Below, in pieces: positions 9,130-18,993 of a DNA stretch of 64,000 nt. This DNA comes from Chryseobacterium herbae (lineage in GTDB: Bacteria; Bacteroidota; Bacteroidia; Flavobacteriales; Weeksellaceae), in assembly GCF_025154075.1 (NCBI RefSeq), contig NZ_JAOAMU010000004.1:372001-436000 (forward strand), given 5' to 3'. Position 1 is the first letter of the stretch. Each line of letters begins with the position of its first letter. The notes below the pieces were generated by a model, which had not been told where the DNA came from, ran no database searches, and was given only the letters and a program-made list of their open reading frames with translations. A program made the position numbers and the translations under genes.

Positions 9130-9681
9130 ATGGGTTATACACTTATACAAAAAGATTTTTACAGGGAAAGCGGAAAATGGCTCTCTTCATTTGAGATCTG
9201 GAAGAAATGTATCAATCCCAATCTGCATTTTGTATATGTTTTAAGAAAAGCCCAGAAATATCACAACAAGCCTGTTTTGGGAATATTCTGGAAATTGGTT
9301 CTCAGACATTATCAAATTAAATACGGGTACCAGATCTATCCTGAAACTGAAATCGGGGAAGGTTTTTATTTGGGACATTGGGGAAGCCTGGTCATCAATC
9401 CTAAGGTTAAAATCGGGAAAAACTGCAATATTGCTCAAGGGGTAACTATCGGGCAGCAGAACCGTGGTAAACTTCAGGGCATTCCGACCATCGGTGATGA
9501 AGTCTGGATTGGCGCCAATGCTGTTATTGTAGGTGGAATTACAGTCGGAAGCAATGTGTTGATTGCCCCCAATTCATACGTAAATTTTGATGTCCCTGCC
9601 AATTCTGTAGTCATGGGAAATCCTGGAACTATTTATCCAAACGAAAGAGCTACAGAAGCTTATATCAATCATAAGGTCTAA
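9130..9681 (+). CDS. serine O-acetyltransferase-like hexapeptide acyltransferase
   Basis: 183 residues. The C-terminal half is a hexapeptide beta-helix of the LbH-SAT type: GHWGSLVINPKVKIGKNCNI, GVTIGQQNRGK, PTIGDEVWIGANAVIVGGIT. His residues in LGHWG lie at the CysE-like active-site position. It lacks the long N-terminal helical domain of true CysE, and such short SAT-like proteins are common in capsule and O-antigen clusters, where they O-acetylate sugars. Last gene of the locus; no hairpin terminator is seen after it. Confidence 0.85.
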   Translation: MGYTLIQKDFYRESGKWLSSFEIWKKCINPNLHFVYVLRKAQKYHNKPVLGIFWKLVLRHYQIKYGYQIYPETEIGEGFYLGHWGSLVINPKVKIGKNCNIAQGVTIGQQNRGKLQGIPTIGDEVWIGANAVIVGGITVGSNVLIAPNSYVNFDVPANSVVMGNPGTIYPNERATEAYINHKV

Positions 9682-10142
9682 AACATCTTTCTATAGATTT
9701 ATATCGATATAGGTAATTTTTCACTTAAAAAATCAATGTCCCTATTGTGGGAAAAAGTTTTTTTGTCGATTTTTGTTAGAGAATTTTTGAAAATTAAACT
9801 TTCTGGTTAAAATTTTTAATCATTTAAAAACAAAACACAATAACTTAAAAACACATCCCATGAAAAAAAGATTACTTCCTAAGGATCACGCATTCTTCTA
9901 TGATGCCTCCTTTTCCCTCAATACTGGAAACATCACTATTTCAGAAATCCCATCAAGTCACTGATTTATTTTAATTTAAGAAACAGCAATAGCTTTTTAG
10001 TTGTAAAATTTCCATCTTCCATTACTCAGGTTGGGATTAAAACCAATATTGATTATAGAAATTTTTACTGCTTTTTATCTACTGATTGTTAACTATTTAC
10101 AGTGCCTTACTTTCCGTAAAAACACTTTTAATTTTAATACGT
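9682..10142. other. 460-bp AT-rich intergenic region
   Basis: Holds only one short open frame (9860-9964) and long A/T runs. I see no convincing TAnnTTTG box or hairpin terminator. The promoter of the giant secreted protein downstream should lie here but is not recognisable. Confidence 0.5.
9860..9964 (+). CDS. possible 34-residue small protein
   Basis: An ATG in an A-rich context opens a 34-codon frame: basic start MKKRLLPKDHAFFYDASFSL, polar end, TGA stop. There is no signal peptide and no recognisable family. It could be a true small peptide, the remnant of a larger gene, or chance. Weak call. Confidence 0.2.
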   Translation: MKKRLLPKDHAFFYDASFSLNTGNITISEIPSSH

Positions 10143-13100
10143 ATGAAAAAAAAATCAACATTTAAGATTTTTGCTGCAGTCTTTTGTATTGCATCGTCTC
10201 ATGCATTTTCGAGGACTATCCCTATCCCGAAACCTGATGAGAAACCCAGTGGGTCCAGACTTAAAACGCCAACACCACCCAGCATTTATGATCTGGATCC
10301 ACTCCTAATCATTTCACAAAATGTGAATGAAAAAGGACTGGTCGTCATGAACGGCCAGCTCTCCAAACCCTTTACCGACAGTAATATCCTCCTTTCGATT
10401 ATGTATCAGAATACTCAGGGAGAATGGGTGACCGTTTGGTGTAAAACATTATACTCGTACAACCAGTATAACGAAAATTTAAAAGCCACTTTTGAATTGC
10501 CCGCTTCGGTAAATCCTAATTACAATGTAAAGGTTGAACTAAGCTCTGATTCAGGTACGGCCAATTTCAGCAGTGTAGTCTGGGGAAAAACAGTAAACCA
10601 TTACAAGCAGGGAGATTATGCTATTGGCAATTGTGAGCTGGACGAAAATGAATACACCATGCTTTTAACCCCTAAAAAAGCAGGCACATTAATCACCGAT
10701 GTTAATGGAAAAGTTACAGGAATCAAAGACAGGGTAACTTCAGCCTATTCCTGGAATAAACTGAGTAATGTTTTAATGGATAATAAAAAAAACGATGTTG
10801 TTTTTTCTCCAACCAATCCCTCAGACATTATAACGGAAGCCAGTGATACCAAATCTGTAAAACTGATTAATACAGGAGCCATTACCAACGCGCTAGGATC
10901 TACTCCCGAATTTATCTACAATGAAGCAGCCGGACACCCGATTCCATATCTGTACAGCTATGATGATCCGGTGTATATTTTTGCCGGTAAATTTTCAGCC
11001 AATGGATTTTTCATGAAATTCAGTCAATGGCCGGGAGATGCTGACGGTCCGGGATATTTCAATTTCAAAGATCCGACTCGTTTAGAAAGCAGATATTTCA
11101 ATCTTTATAACAGAACATGGAAGAACTTATCTGAAATCATTCCTGATCAGGAGCCAGTAGTGATTGTATCAAGTCTTGCGACAGGTTTAAGAGTTTATAA
11201 AAATGATGGAACCTATATTGACTTAAATCCAAATACAACCAGCAATTATGGCGGTCCTTATTTTGGCTATACCAATGGTTTGGGAATTCGCAGAGGGCCT
11301 GGATCTGAAAATTTAATGATTTCCGACACCTCTGAAATGACATTGTATGGCGTAGGAGCACTAAGAAATGATGTGAATATCTCCTATCAAACCAAAAGAT
11401 CATTACAGGATATCGAAAGGGAGATTTCAAAGTTCATTAAGTATACCGGTATTTTTGGAAATACTACAGCGTATCAAAATGAAGCATCGGAATGCTCTGT
11501 CAACTGCTATACCATTAATCCGGGAGCACAGCCAACGCTTGTTACAGATTGGACCAAAGCGCCAAACAGTTATGTTTTCACAGGAAAGGATAAAAACGGA
11601 AGTCAGGTAGACGGTTTGTATATCCCTGTTAAAAAAGCATACGAAATGTGGGCTAAAGGTGGTGATTTCATGAAGAATGATAACGGAACTTACACCAAAA
11701 TCCCTGATGGCATCGCTAAAGCAGGATTATACTGGGAAGATGAGCCGGGGCTTATCAAATCCGTTACTCTGGAAGGAACCGGAGAAAATGCTAAGATTAA
11801 AGTTCTGATCAATAAAATAAAAGAAGGTAACGCTGTAGTATCCTACAAAGTCAATGATCAGATCTACTGGACATGGCACGTATGGGCAACAGATGATCCG
11901 TCTGTAAACGGAAGCACTTACCATCACGGTTTCGAAAAAGATAAAGACGGCAATCCTGTTACCAACTGGAAATGGATGGACAGAAACCTGGGTGCCACCA
12001 GCGCGAATTTTGTAGGCAATGACTGGCATAAATCTGCCGGGCTTCAATACCAGTGGGGAAGAAAAGACCCGTTCCCATCGTTTGGTCTCAAGGACTTAAG
12101 CCTCTACCCGATCAATGGGGAGATCAATTTGTCTTACACAGATCCTGCTTTTCAGTCTAAATTTATAAAAGTAAGGGGAAATAAGTATTCTGCTCAAGTC
12201 AATACGGGGACAGATACGCCAAACGGAAATATCAGATTTTCGATACAAAACCCAATTAACTTTATTGCAACACCGGTATTTGTCGCTAAAAAAGGCGAAG
12301 CTCTATCAAATGACGGTGAAGATTTCTTAAAACAGAATGACAACAACAGCTGGACACAGGTCGGTATCACCACGTGGTTTTCAAAAGAAAAATACAAGAA
12401 ATACCTTCCTCCTTACCGCGAAAATATAGCAGCGTGGGATCTTTGGGGAGATACACGTCAGGGGAATTATTCAGATATTGATGATGCTGTGGTGGGAGAA
12501 GCCAGTTCAAGATACGCTTTGAAATCTCCGTATGACCCTTGTCCTTGTAACTGGAGAGTTCCTTCAAGTTATTTTTCAGGAGGAAGAAATTCCGGCACTC
12601 CAATGCCTAATGAAAACAGATACAGCCCATGGGGAAAACACACGGGAAATACGGTTGATCCTGAATTCAATGCTACGGCTTTAAATGGTGATTATCCGGG
12701 GATCAAGGTTTATCCTCAGTTCGGATTTGATTTTTCAGGCGTATCCGGAATGAATCTGGGTAAATTCCCTATCAACGGAAATTATGAAAACTATCCAAAT
12801 GGTACAAGTCCGTTAAAATACGGAACAGGATGGATCACTCCTGTGGTCAATTTCCAGGATCAGAGTGCAGATGGAGGGCTATTAACGGCTACATTTATGA
12901 CGGCAACTGAAGTGATCAACCAGGTAAGATATCCTTCATTTGGTGCTGCAGGTTTAACTTTAATTTCAGATCCGTTAAGCGGTTCCAAGCCAAAACCGGG
13001 ATGGCACAGATTCTCAACAAGTGCTTACACCAGCAGCGGTGGTGTCCGTTGTATATACGATCCTAACAGTGCTTTTATGCCGGCAGCTTTTGAAACGGAA

Positions 13101-15107
13101 TTTGTCGCTTCCACTACGGAAACCTATTCTCCGGAAACTGTAGAATCATGGACTAAACTACCCAACAGCTATGTAGAATATACCAATCCTGCTTTGGTAA
13201 CTCCTAATCCGAATGGAAATAAAGTAGATTCCAATAAGGATAATGACAGAATTATTGAAATTCCAATAAGAAAAGCTTACGCTATGCACAAGCTGCATTT
13301 AAGCACCGATTTTTCTTTCCCGGCAGAAAGCACAAAGTCTTCTTCTGTGGTTTGGACCAGCAATACGAGCCTGATCCAAAAGATGGAAATTGTAGATGGC
13401 CCGATAGACACTGCCATCTTAAAGGTTACTTTAAATCCTAATGCTACAGGGAATGCCGTGGTTGCTCTTCACGTAGGCAGCGGCACATGGACAGCTAATA
13501 AGCACAATGATCCGGTATTATGGAGTTGGCATATTTGGGCGCCAAGATCAGTTATTGAAACCTACACATTTGATCCGGAAAATGCGACCAACGGCGGAGT
13601 TATTCCTGCCAATGATCAGTTTGTAGACCCAATGACCAGTGCGGGTGTTCCTATGAAAACTACCTTTATGGACAGGGATTTAGGAGCAAAACTCCCTTTT
13701 ATCAGTGAGCATATTTACGGATACAATACAGCAGCTTATACAGGTCCGTTAGGTTCTTACAACAATAATAATCCGGCTGCAGTGGCCAGATTGGATCAAA
13801 TGCATGACAGCGGTGGCCTTCATTTCCAATGGGGAAGAAAAGATCCGTTGCCTGTATTTTATAATCCGGGAATGTTTTATAATCATTTCGTGAGCGGTAA
13901 AAGACCATTCAATGACTATTTTGTGTACAGACAGAATAATCCTGCCAATGCTACTACAGGAGCTATTCCGTATGCGAATAATATGCTGGAACCTGAGTAT
14001 TTAACGAGCTATACCCAACCTTACGCCACTTATTCTGCAACAGCAAATGTTTCACCATCGGATTCTAAAGCTGATAAACTGAAGAAAGTCGTGAAGTATT
14101 CCGTTACCAATCCTTTAAGTTATCTGTATCAGTCTGATGGTACAAAAACAGACTGGGTTTCAGACGAAAACGGCAATATGCCTGAAAGATGGGGACATGC
14201 CACTGAAAAATCGGCTTATGATCCTTGTCCGGCAGGCTGGAGAATCGTGGATATGGAAAGTGTATCTACCGGTGTCATCCTTGGAAACCTTATTTCAAAA
14301 GGAAATACGCCGTGGTTTTACAATGCAAAATTCACGAATTCTTACGGGATTGATCCGGGTAAGGATAATACCTATGTAAGCAATGAGGCTTATGACATCA
14401 ATAAAATGAATTATCTGGGCGGTTTTGTGTATGGAAATGCCGCAGGTACAGGCTCATTCAGATATGGATTTATTTTAAACAGACCTGAATACAATATCGG
14501 AACATTCCCGAACAACGGAATAAGAGGATTTAACGGAGGAAATACGTTAGACGCTTCCAAACTGGGAGGAAATCCGGATACCTTTATGAAGTCCGGAATC
14601 TGGACTGCCGCCAATCAGGGTGGTGCCGGTTCTTCTTTAGGAATGTTCTTTAATGCAGTGATCACCCAAACTGTTGGGGCTACGGATAAATTGTATTATT
14701 TAACACCAACATTCGGTTTTCGTCCGCAGGCAGCGATGTCATGCCGTTGTGCAGAAATCAAGTATGACGCCAATGGAAACGAGATCGGAAGATATGAACC
14801 TTTCGCTATTCCGGTTCCTAAAAATGCTTTGGCAAAAGCAAAAGGCGTCCTTGCAAAAGCAGTGATTGAGGAAAAAGTAGCTCAGAACAAGCTTGAGTTC
14901 TTCCCTAATCCTGTGAAAAGTGTTTTGTATATCAAAGGAAATGACAGAGCAAAAGACTATTACTATCAGATTTATAACCTGTCCGGCCAGCTTGTGAAGT
15001 CCGGGAAGTTTGAAAATGACCGTACGGATCTCTCTTCTTTGATATCGGGCGCTTATCTAGTAAGAATCAACAATTCTGAAACGATAGTGAAAATTATCAA
15101 GGAATAA
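10143..15107 (+). CDS. giant T9SS-secreted protein with two FISUMP-like modules
   Basis: The start is set at 10143 because MKKKSTFKIFAAVFCIASSHAFS is a clear signal peptide; a start 19 codons upstream would bury it. The protein is then 1654 residues. Two long homologous modules follow. Landmarks recur as pairs: APNSYVF at 11550 and LPNSYVE at 13155; WTWHVWA and WSWHIWA; MDRNLGA and MDRDLGA; QYQWGRKDPFP and HFQWGRKDPLP; YDPCPCNWRVP and YDPCPAGWRIV. This is the pattern of the Fibrobacter major-paralogous (FISUMP/TIGR02145-like) domain. The last ~75 residues (LEFFPNPVKSVLYIKG ... ETIVKIIKE) are a type A T9SS sorting domain, so it is exported and cell-surface attached or released. Function unknown; adhesion or binding is plausible. 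Confidence 0.88.
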   Translation: MKKKSTFKIFAAVFCIASSHAFSRTIPIPKPDEKPSGSRLKTPTPPSIYDLDPLLIISQNVNEKGLVVMNGQLSKPFTDSNILLSIMYQNTQGEWVTVWCKTLYSYNQYNENLKATFELPASVNPNYNVKVELSSDSGTANFSSVVWGKTVNHYKQGDYAIGNCELDENEYTMLLTPKKAGTLITDVNGKVTGIKDRVTSAYSWNKLSNVLMDNKKNDVVFSPTNPSDIITEASDTKSVKLINTGAITNALGSTPEFIYNEAAGHPIPYLYSYDDPVYIFAGKFSANGFFMKFSQWPGDADGPGYFNFKDPTRLESRYFNLYNRTWKNLSEIIPDQEPVVIVSSLATGLRVYKNDGTYIDLNPNTTSNYGGPYFGYTNGLGIRRGPGSENLMISDTSEMTLYGVGALRNDVNISYQTKRSLQDIEREISKFIKYTGIFGNTTAYQNEASECSVNCYTINPGAQPTLVTDWTKAPNSYVFTGKDKNGSQVDGLYIPVKKAYEMWAKGGDFMKNDNGTYTKIPDGIAKAGLYWEDEPGLIKSVTLEGTGENAKIKVLINKIKEGNAVVSYKVNDQIYWTWHVWATDDPSVNGSTYHHGFEKDKDGNPVTNWKWMDRNLGATSANFVGNDWHKSAGLQYQWGRKDPFPSFGLKDLSLYPINGEINLSYTDPAFQSKFIKVRGNKYSAQVNTGTDTPNGNIRFSIQNPINFIATPVFVAKKGEALSNDGEDFLKQNDNNSWTQVGITTWFSKEKYKKYLPPYRENIAAWDLWGDTRQGNYSDIDDAVVGEASSRYALKSPYDPCPCNWRVPSSYFSGGRNSGTPMPNENRYSPWGKHTGNTVDPEFNATALNGDYPGIKVYPQFGFDFSGVSGMNLGKFPINGNYENYPNGTSPLKYGTGWITPVVNFQDQSADGGLLTATFMTATEVINQVRYPSFGAAGLTLISDPLSGSKPKPGWHRFSTSAYTSSGGVRCIYDPNSAFMPAAFETEFVASTTETYSPETVESWTKLPNSYVEYTNPALVTPNPNGNKVDSNKDNDRIIEIPIRKAYAMHKLHLSTDFSFPAESTKSSSVVWTSNTSLIQKMEIVDGPIDTAILKVTLNPNATGNAVVALHVGSGTWTANKHNDPVLWSWHIWAPRSVIETYTFDPENATNGGVIPANDQFVDPMTSAGVPMKTTFMDRDLGAKLPFISEHIYGYNTAAYTGPLGSYNNNNPAAVARLDQMHDSGGLHFQWGRKDPLPVFYNPGMFYNHFVSGKRPFNDYFVYRQNNPANATTGAIPYANNMLEPEYLTSYTQPYATYSATANVSPSDSKADKLKKVVKYSVTNPLSYLYQSDGTKTDWVSDENGNMPERWGHATEKSAYDPCPAGWRIVDMESVSTGVILGNLISKGNTPWFYNAKFTNSYGIDPGKDNTYVSNEAYDINKMNYLGGFVYGNAAGTGSFRYGFILNRPEYNIGTFPNNGIRGFNGGNTLDASKLGGNPDTFMKSGIWTAANQGGAGSSLGMFFNAVITQTVGATDKLYYLTPTFGFRPQAAMSCRCAEIKYDANGNEIGRYEPFAIPVPKNALAKAKGVLAKAVIEEKVAQNKLEFFPNPVKSVLYIKGNDRAKDYYYQIYNLSGQLVKSGKFENDRTDLSSLISGAYLVRINNSETIVKIIKE

Positions 15108-15128
15108 TATAAAACAAAGTAAAATTTG

Positions 15129-15158
15129 AACCGTCTCAGTTTTTGAGGCGGTTTTTTT
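15129..15158 (+). terminator. intrinsic terminator after the giant T9SS protein
   Basis: AACCGTCTCA / TGAGGCGGTT stem (one T-G wobble) with a short T loop, followed by seven Ts. Confidence 0.85.
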
Positions 15159-15339
15159 GTAGAATTAATAATATTTTAATCTACATTTTTAATTTTATCG
15201 TTTATAGTTTGTAAATTTATATAGCATTTTTGAGTTTAGATTATTAATTTTTCAGGTCAATTCATCCGGAAACTGCATGTATCAGTCGTTTTAAACATGA
15301 TTTTAAGCATATTTTAATATTAAATATTGTTAAAAGTGA

Positions 15340-15368
15340 TTGCATTTTCCGTAAAAATTATATTTTTG
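15340..15368 (+). promoter_or_regulatory. Bacteroidota-type promoter of the carbonic anhydrase locus
   Basis: TTG (15340-15342), an 18-nt spacer and TATTTTTG (15361-15368) match the TTG-N17-23-TAnnTTTG pattern. It is the best two-part promoter I found in the window. Confidence 0.6.
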
Positions 15369-15448
15369 CATGATTATTGATTTGATCTATTGAATTTGAA
15401 AATAATTTAAACGAAATAAATAATTATACACCTTTAGTATTTAAAATT

Positions 15449-16117
15449 ATGTCACAATCGTATAAAGATATTTTCGAAAACAACAGACAATGGGTAGAAT
15501 CTAAAATTTCAAAAGATCCTGAATTTTTCCATGAGCTTTCAAAAACTCAAAACCCCGATTATCTTTATATAGGATGTTCGGATAGCAGGGTTACAGCGGA
15601 AGAAATCATGGGAGCAAAGCCGGGAGATGTTTTTGTCCACAGAAATATTGCTAATGTAGTCAACACTTTAGACATGAGTTCCACAGCGGTTATTCAATAT
15701 GCCGTAGAACATCTTAAAGTAAAACACATTATCGTATGCGGACATTACAACTGCGGTGGCGTAAAAGCAGCGATGACTCCTCAGGATTTAGGATTACTGA
15801 ATCCATGGTTGAGAAACATTCGTGATGTTTACAGAATTCACCAGGCTGAATTAGATTCTATTGAAGATCAGGGAAAACGCTATGACCGACTTGTTGAACT
15901 TAATGTTCAGGAGCAGTGCATCAACGTGATCAAAATGGCTTGCGTACAGGAAAGATATATTTTAGAAGAGTATCCTACTGTTCACGGCTGGGTTTTTGAC
16001 CTTAGAACCGGTAAAATTATAGATTTGGATATAGATTTCGAGAAAATTCTGAAAGACATCCAAAAAATATACAACCTTACAAGTTCTGATTGGGTAATGA
16101 GTAGAAAAACGACATAG
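15449..16117 (+). CDS. beta-class carbonic anhydrase
   Basis: 222 residues, cytoplasmic. Zinc ligands and catalytic pair are visible: Cys43-x-Asp45-x-Arg47 (GCSDSRVTAEE) and His99-x-x-Cys102 (CGHYNCGGV). It interconverts CO2 and bicarbonate. First gene of a locus with a small secreted protein, a SulP transporter and a second carbonic anhydrase, which points to bicarbonate supply for anaplerotic carboxylation or pH balance. Full length, like plant/E. coli-type beta enzymes. Confidence 0.95.
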   Translation: MSQSYKDIFENNRQWVESKISKDPEFFHELSKTQNPDYLYIGCSDSRVTAEEIMGAKPGDVFVHRNIANVVNTLDMSSTAVIQYAVEHLKVKHIIVCGHYNCGGVKAAMTPQDLGLLNPWLRNIRDVYRIHQAELDSIEDQGKRYDRLVELNVQEQCINVIKMACVQERYILEEYPTVHGWVFDLRTGKIIDLDIDFEKILKDIQKIYNLTSSDWVMSRKTT

Positions 16118-16139
16118 TTTTTCTAAAAATGAATGTAAG

Positions 16140-16439
16140 ATGAAATTCTGGAGTATTATTGTATTGACCTTCTTTCTCAACTTCACAGCACTGCCTGGCA
16201 TTGCTGCGATAGCTGGTTGGGATCTCGTAAGGACCAATGTAATCATCAATGAAGAAGAACCACATTCTCACCCATCAACTTTTATTGTTTATGAAAAGAC
16301 GCTTCCGAAAACTCTGGACGTATTCGACTACGTGAAGTTTTCCGAGCCTGATCTTCAGGGCGTATCTTTTGAACTGATAGATGATTCCTTTCATCTGTCG
16401 CCTTTACTTACCATATTTTCTCCGCCTCCGGAAGCTTAA
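16140..16439 (+). CDS. small secreted or membrane-anchored protein in the carbonic anhydrase locus
   Basis: 99 residues starting with a hydrophobic export-type segment (MKFWSIIVLTFFLNFTALPG). The mature part is acidic and His-containing (NEEEPHSHPSTF). I do not recognise a family. It starts 22 bp after the carbonic anhydrase stop and is followed by the SulP gene, so it is probably cotranscribed. The His/Glu-rich stretch could bind metal, but that is a guess. Confidence 0.6.
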   Translation: MKFWSIIVLTFFLNFTALPGIAAIAGWDLVRTNVIINEEEPHSHPSTFIVYEKTLPKTLDVFDYVKFSEPDLQGVSFELIDDSFHLSPLLTIFSPPPEA

Positions 16440-16585
16440 ATTTAAAGTATAGTTAGATTTTTTTAATAGTATTCATATCAAAAACTGATATCGGATACGC
16501 GTGCTTTTAAATTTAAATTTCCAATCTTTCATAACTGATTATCTAATTACAGATCAGCCAGTTATAGTATTTTTCAATAAACATT

Positions 16586-18178
16586 ATGAAAAAAACATCA
16601 TTCATAGGAGGAATCAAGGAGAATTTCCCTTCCGGACTCGTTGTATTCTTAGTCGCGCTTCCATTATGTCTCGGAATCGCTTTAGCATCAGGAGCACCGC
16701 CCTTATCTGGAGTAATCTCCGGTATCGTAGGAGGATTAGTCGTAGGGTTTCTAAGTAACTCAAATATATCAGTATCAGGTCCGGCAGCCGGTCTTACCGC
16801 TATCGTTTTAACAGCGATCACAGATCTTGGCGCTTTCGAACTTTTCCTTTGCGCAGGAATCATTGCGGGACTTATCCAGTTAATTTTAGGATTTGTCAGA
16901 GCAGGAAGTATATCCAATTATTTCCCGAACAACGTCATCGAGGGAATGCTTGCCGCCATTGGTATCATCATTATTTTAAAACAAATTCCTCATGCCATGG
17001 GATTCGATAAGGATTACGAAGGGCATGAATCTATATTTGACAACGGACTGAATTTCGGATATTTTACAGAATTATTCGGAGCAATACATACGGGAGCTAT
17101 TGTGGTAACACTGGTTTCGGTAGGTATTCTTATTGCCTGGGATAAAATTCCGGCTTTAAAAAGAATGAAAATGCTTCCGGGAGCCCTGGTGGCAGTAGCA
17201 GCAGGAATACTTCTTAATGAACTGTTCAAACTGTCCGGAAGTTCATTGGCAATCGGTACACAGCATCTGGTTTCACTACCCGTGCCCAAATCATTGGATG
17301 ACTTCAAAAATCTTGTTACGATGCCTGATTTTGGAGGATTCACTAATCCTAAAGTATGGATAGTAGGAGCAACAATTGCCATTGTAGCTTCTATTGAAAC
17401 CCTGCTTTGTATCGAAGCTTCCGACCGACTGGATAAGCAGAGAAGAATTACAGATACCAACCTTGAGCTTAAAGCACAGGGAATCGGAAACCTGATCAGC
17501 TCATTTATTGGAGGACTGCCAATGACTTCTGTAGTGGTAAGAAGTTCTGCCAATGCTAACGCTGGAGCGACTTCAAAGCTTTCTGCGATGATCCATGGAG
17601 TACTTCTATTGGTCTGCGTTCTGACTATTCCATTTATACTTAATCTTATACCATTGGCTACCCTTGCCGCAGTACTGATTCTTGTAGGTTATAAACTGGC
17701 AAAACCAGCGACCTTCAAGCATTTCTGGCATTTGGGCAAATTCCAGTTCATTCCGTTTGTTGCGACTGTAGTAGCTGTAGTAGCAACTGACCTTCTGAAA
17801 GGGGTAGGTATCGGTCTGGCGATCTCTGTATTCTATATCCTTCAGGGAAATATGAAACGGGCTTATTATCTAAGCAGAGAAAAACTGGATGATGCTGACG
17901 GAATTAATATTAAGCTTGCCGAGGAAGTTTCTTTCTTAAATAAGGCAGCGATCAAAAAGACATTGAAAAACATCAAATCTAACTCTACCGTGACCATTGA
18001 TGCGAGAGGAACTTCATATATTGCCACCGACGTACTGGAGATGATCCAGGATTTCGCTAACATCAGAGCAAAAGAAGAAGACATTAATGTAGAACTATTA
18101 GGCTTCAAAACTTCGTACAAAGACTACGAAACTGATGAAGATTCTCACATCCTGATCACGCACAGACGAGCCATGTAA
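16586..18178 (+). CDS. SulP family anion (probable bicarbonate) transporter
   Basis: 530 residues. Many hydrophobic segments follow the SulP start FPSGLVVFLVALPLCLGIAL, then PPLSGVISGIVGGLVVGFLS and the conserved SVSGPAAGLTAIV. The C-terminal cytoplasmic part (about 440-520, SNSTVTIDARGTSYIATDVL) resembles a STAS domain. Members carry sulfate or bicarbonate. Beta carbonic anhydrase genes lie on both sides, and the closest logic is BicA-like bicarbonate uptake. Inner membrane. Confidence 0.93.
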   Translation: MKKTSFIGGIKENFPSGLVVFLVALPLCLGIALASGAPPLSGVISGIVGGLVVGFLSNSNISVSGPAAGLTAIVLTAITDLGAFELFLCAGIIAGLIQLILGFVRAGSISNYFPNNVIEGMLAAIGIIIILKQIPHAMGFDKDYEGHESIFDNGLNFGYFTELFGAIHTGAIVVTLVSVGILIAWDKIPALKRMKMLPGALVAVAAGILLNELFKLSGSSLAIGTQHLVSLPVPKSLDDFKNLVTMPDFGGFTNPKVWIVGATIAIVASIETLLCIEASDRLDKQRRITDTNLELKAQGIGNLISSFIGGLPMTSVVVRSSANANAGATSKLSAMIHGVLLLVCVLTIPFILNLIPLATLAAVLILVGYKLAKPATFKHFWHLGKFQFIPFVATVVAVVATDLLKGVGIGLAISVFYILQGNMKRAYYLSREKLDDADGINIKLAEEVSFLNKAAIKKTLKNIKSNSTVTIDARGTSYIATDVLEMIQDFANIRAKEEDINVELLGFKTSYKDYETDEDSHILITHRRAM

Positions 18179-18226
18179 GCTCATTACAATTATTTTTTTT
18201 AATTTTAACAAGAATAAATCAATCAT

Positions 18227-18862
18227 ATGAAAGCACATACACACGAAACTCAATCTACGATCACCCCTGAAAAAGCATTAACTTTTTTAAAAGACGGAAA
18301 CCAAAGATTTGTCAATAATCTAAAGGCAAACAGAGATCTTTTAGAACAAGTCAACGCAACACGTGAAGGTCAATGGCCTTTTGCAGTAGTGCTAAGCTGT
18401 ATAGACAGCCGTACTTCTGCAGAATTAATCTTCGATCAGGGATTAGGAGATGTTTTCAGTATTAGAATTGCCGGTAATTTTGTAAATCAGGATATTTTAG
18501 GTTCAATGGAATTTGGCTGTAACGTTGCAGGTTCCAAACTTGTTGTCGTTTTAGGACACACAAAATGCGGTGCATTAAAAGGTGGTCTGGACGCAGCACA
18601 AATTCAGGGTATGGGAATGGATAATCTTAATCATCTGATCAATCATTTCGACCCGATCATCAACGAAATCATCGAAGAAGGCGAAGAACGTTCATCAAAA
18701 AACGGGGCGCTTTTGGAAAGATTGAATCAGCAAAACGTAAAAAGTGCCATTGAAGATATCCGTACACAAAGCTCAACCCTTAAAAAGCTGGAAGACGAAG
18801 GTAAGATTAAAATCGTTGGAGCCAATTATAATGTTGAAACCGGAGCTGTAACCTGGTTATAA
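18227..18862 (+). CDS. beta carbonic anhydrase family protein (second copy)
   Basis: 211 residues. The zinc site is intact: Cys58-x-Asp60-x-Arg62 (SCIDSRTSAELIF) and His111-x-x-Cys114 (GHTKCGALKGG). It differs clearly from the copy at 15449 and has the N-terminal TPEKALTFLKDGNQRF block typical of the other bacterial beta-CA subgroup. Follows the SulP gene by 48 bp. The H/T-rich first ten residues are not a signal peptide, so it is probably cytoplasmic. Confidence 0.94.
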   Translation: MKAHTHETQSTITPEKALTFLKDGNQRFVNNLKANRDLLEQVNATREGQWPFAVVLSCIDSRTSAELIFDQGLGDVFSIRIAGNFVNQDILGSMEFGCNVAGSKLVVVLGHTKCGALKGGLDAAQIQGMGMDNLNHLINHFDPIINEIIEEGEERSSKNGALLERLNQQNVKSAIEDIRTQSSTLKKLEDEGKIKIVGANYNVETGAVTWL

Positions 18863-18946
18863 GAGCTATCAGTTTACACATTTTTATTACACATACATAA
18901 AAAAATCATGTTATAGTTAGATTGGAAATTGATTTTTTAAGCACAA

Positions 18947-18974
18947 AAAGACCACCGGAATATCGGTGGTCTTT
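18947..18974. terminator. bidirectional terminator between the carbonic anhydrase locus and pth
   Basis: Perfect 11-bp stem AAAGACCACCG / CGGTGGTCTTT with a 6-nt loop. An A tract on the left and Ts on the right allow use from both convergent genes. Confidence 0.85.
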
Positions 18975-18993
18975 GCTTTATACTGGTATGTAA

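Larger units (their letters stand above)
15108..15448. other. intergenic region: terminator then promoter
   Basis: Contains the terminator of the giant gene (15129-15158), about 180 bp of AT-rich sequence with no gene, and a well-formed two-part promoter at 15340-15368 for the carbonic anhydrase locus. The predicted leader of about 75 nt has no obvious structure. Confidence 0.6.

Noticed and set aside
17014..17553. 179-codon open frame antisense to the SulP gene
   Set aside because: Shadow frame; the SulP protein is full length and well conserved.
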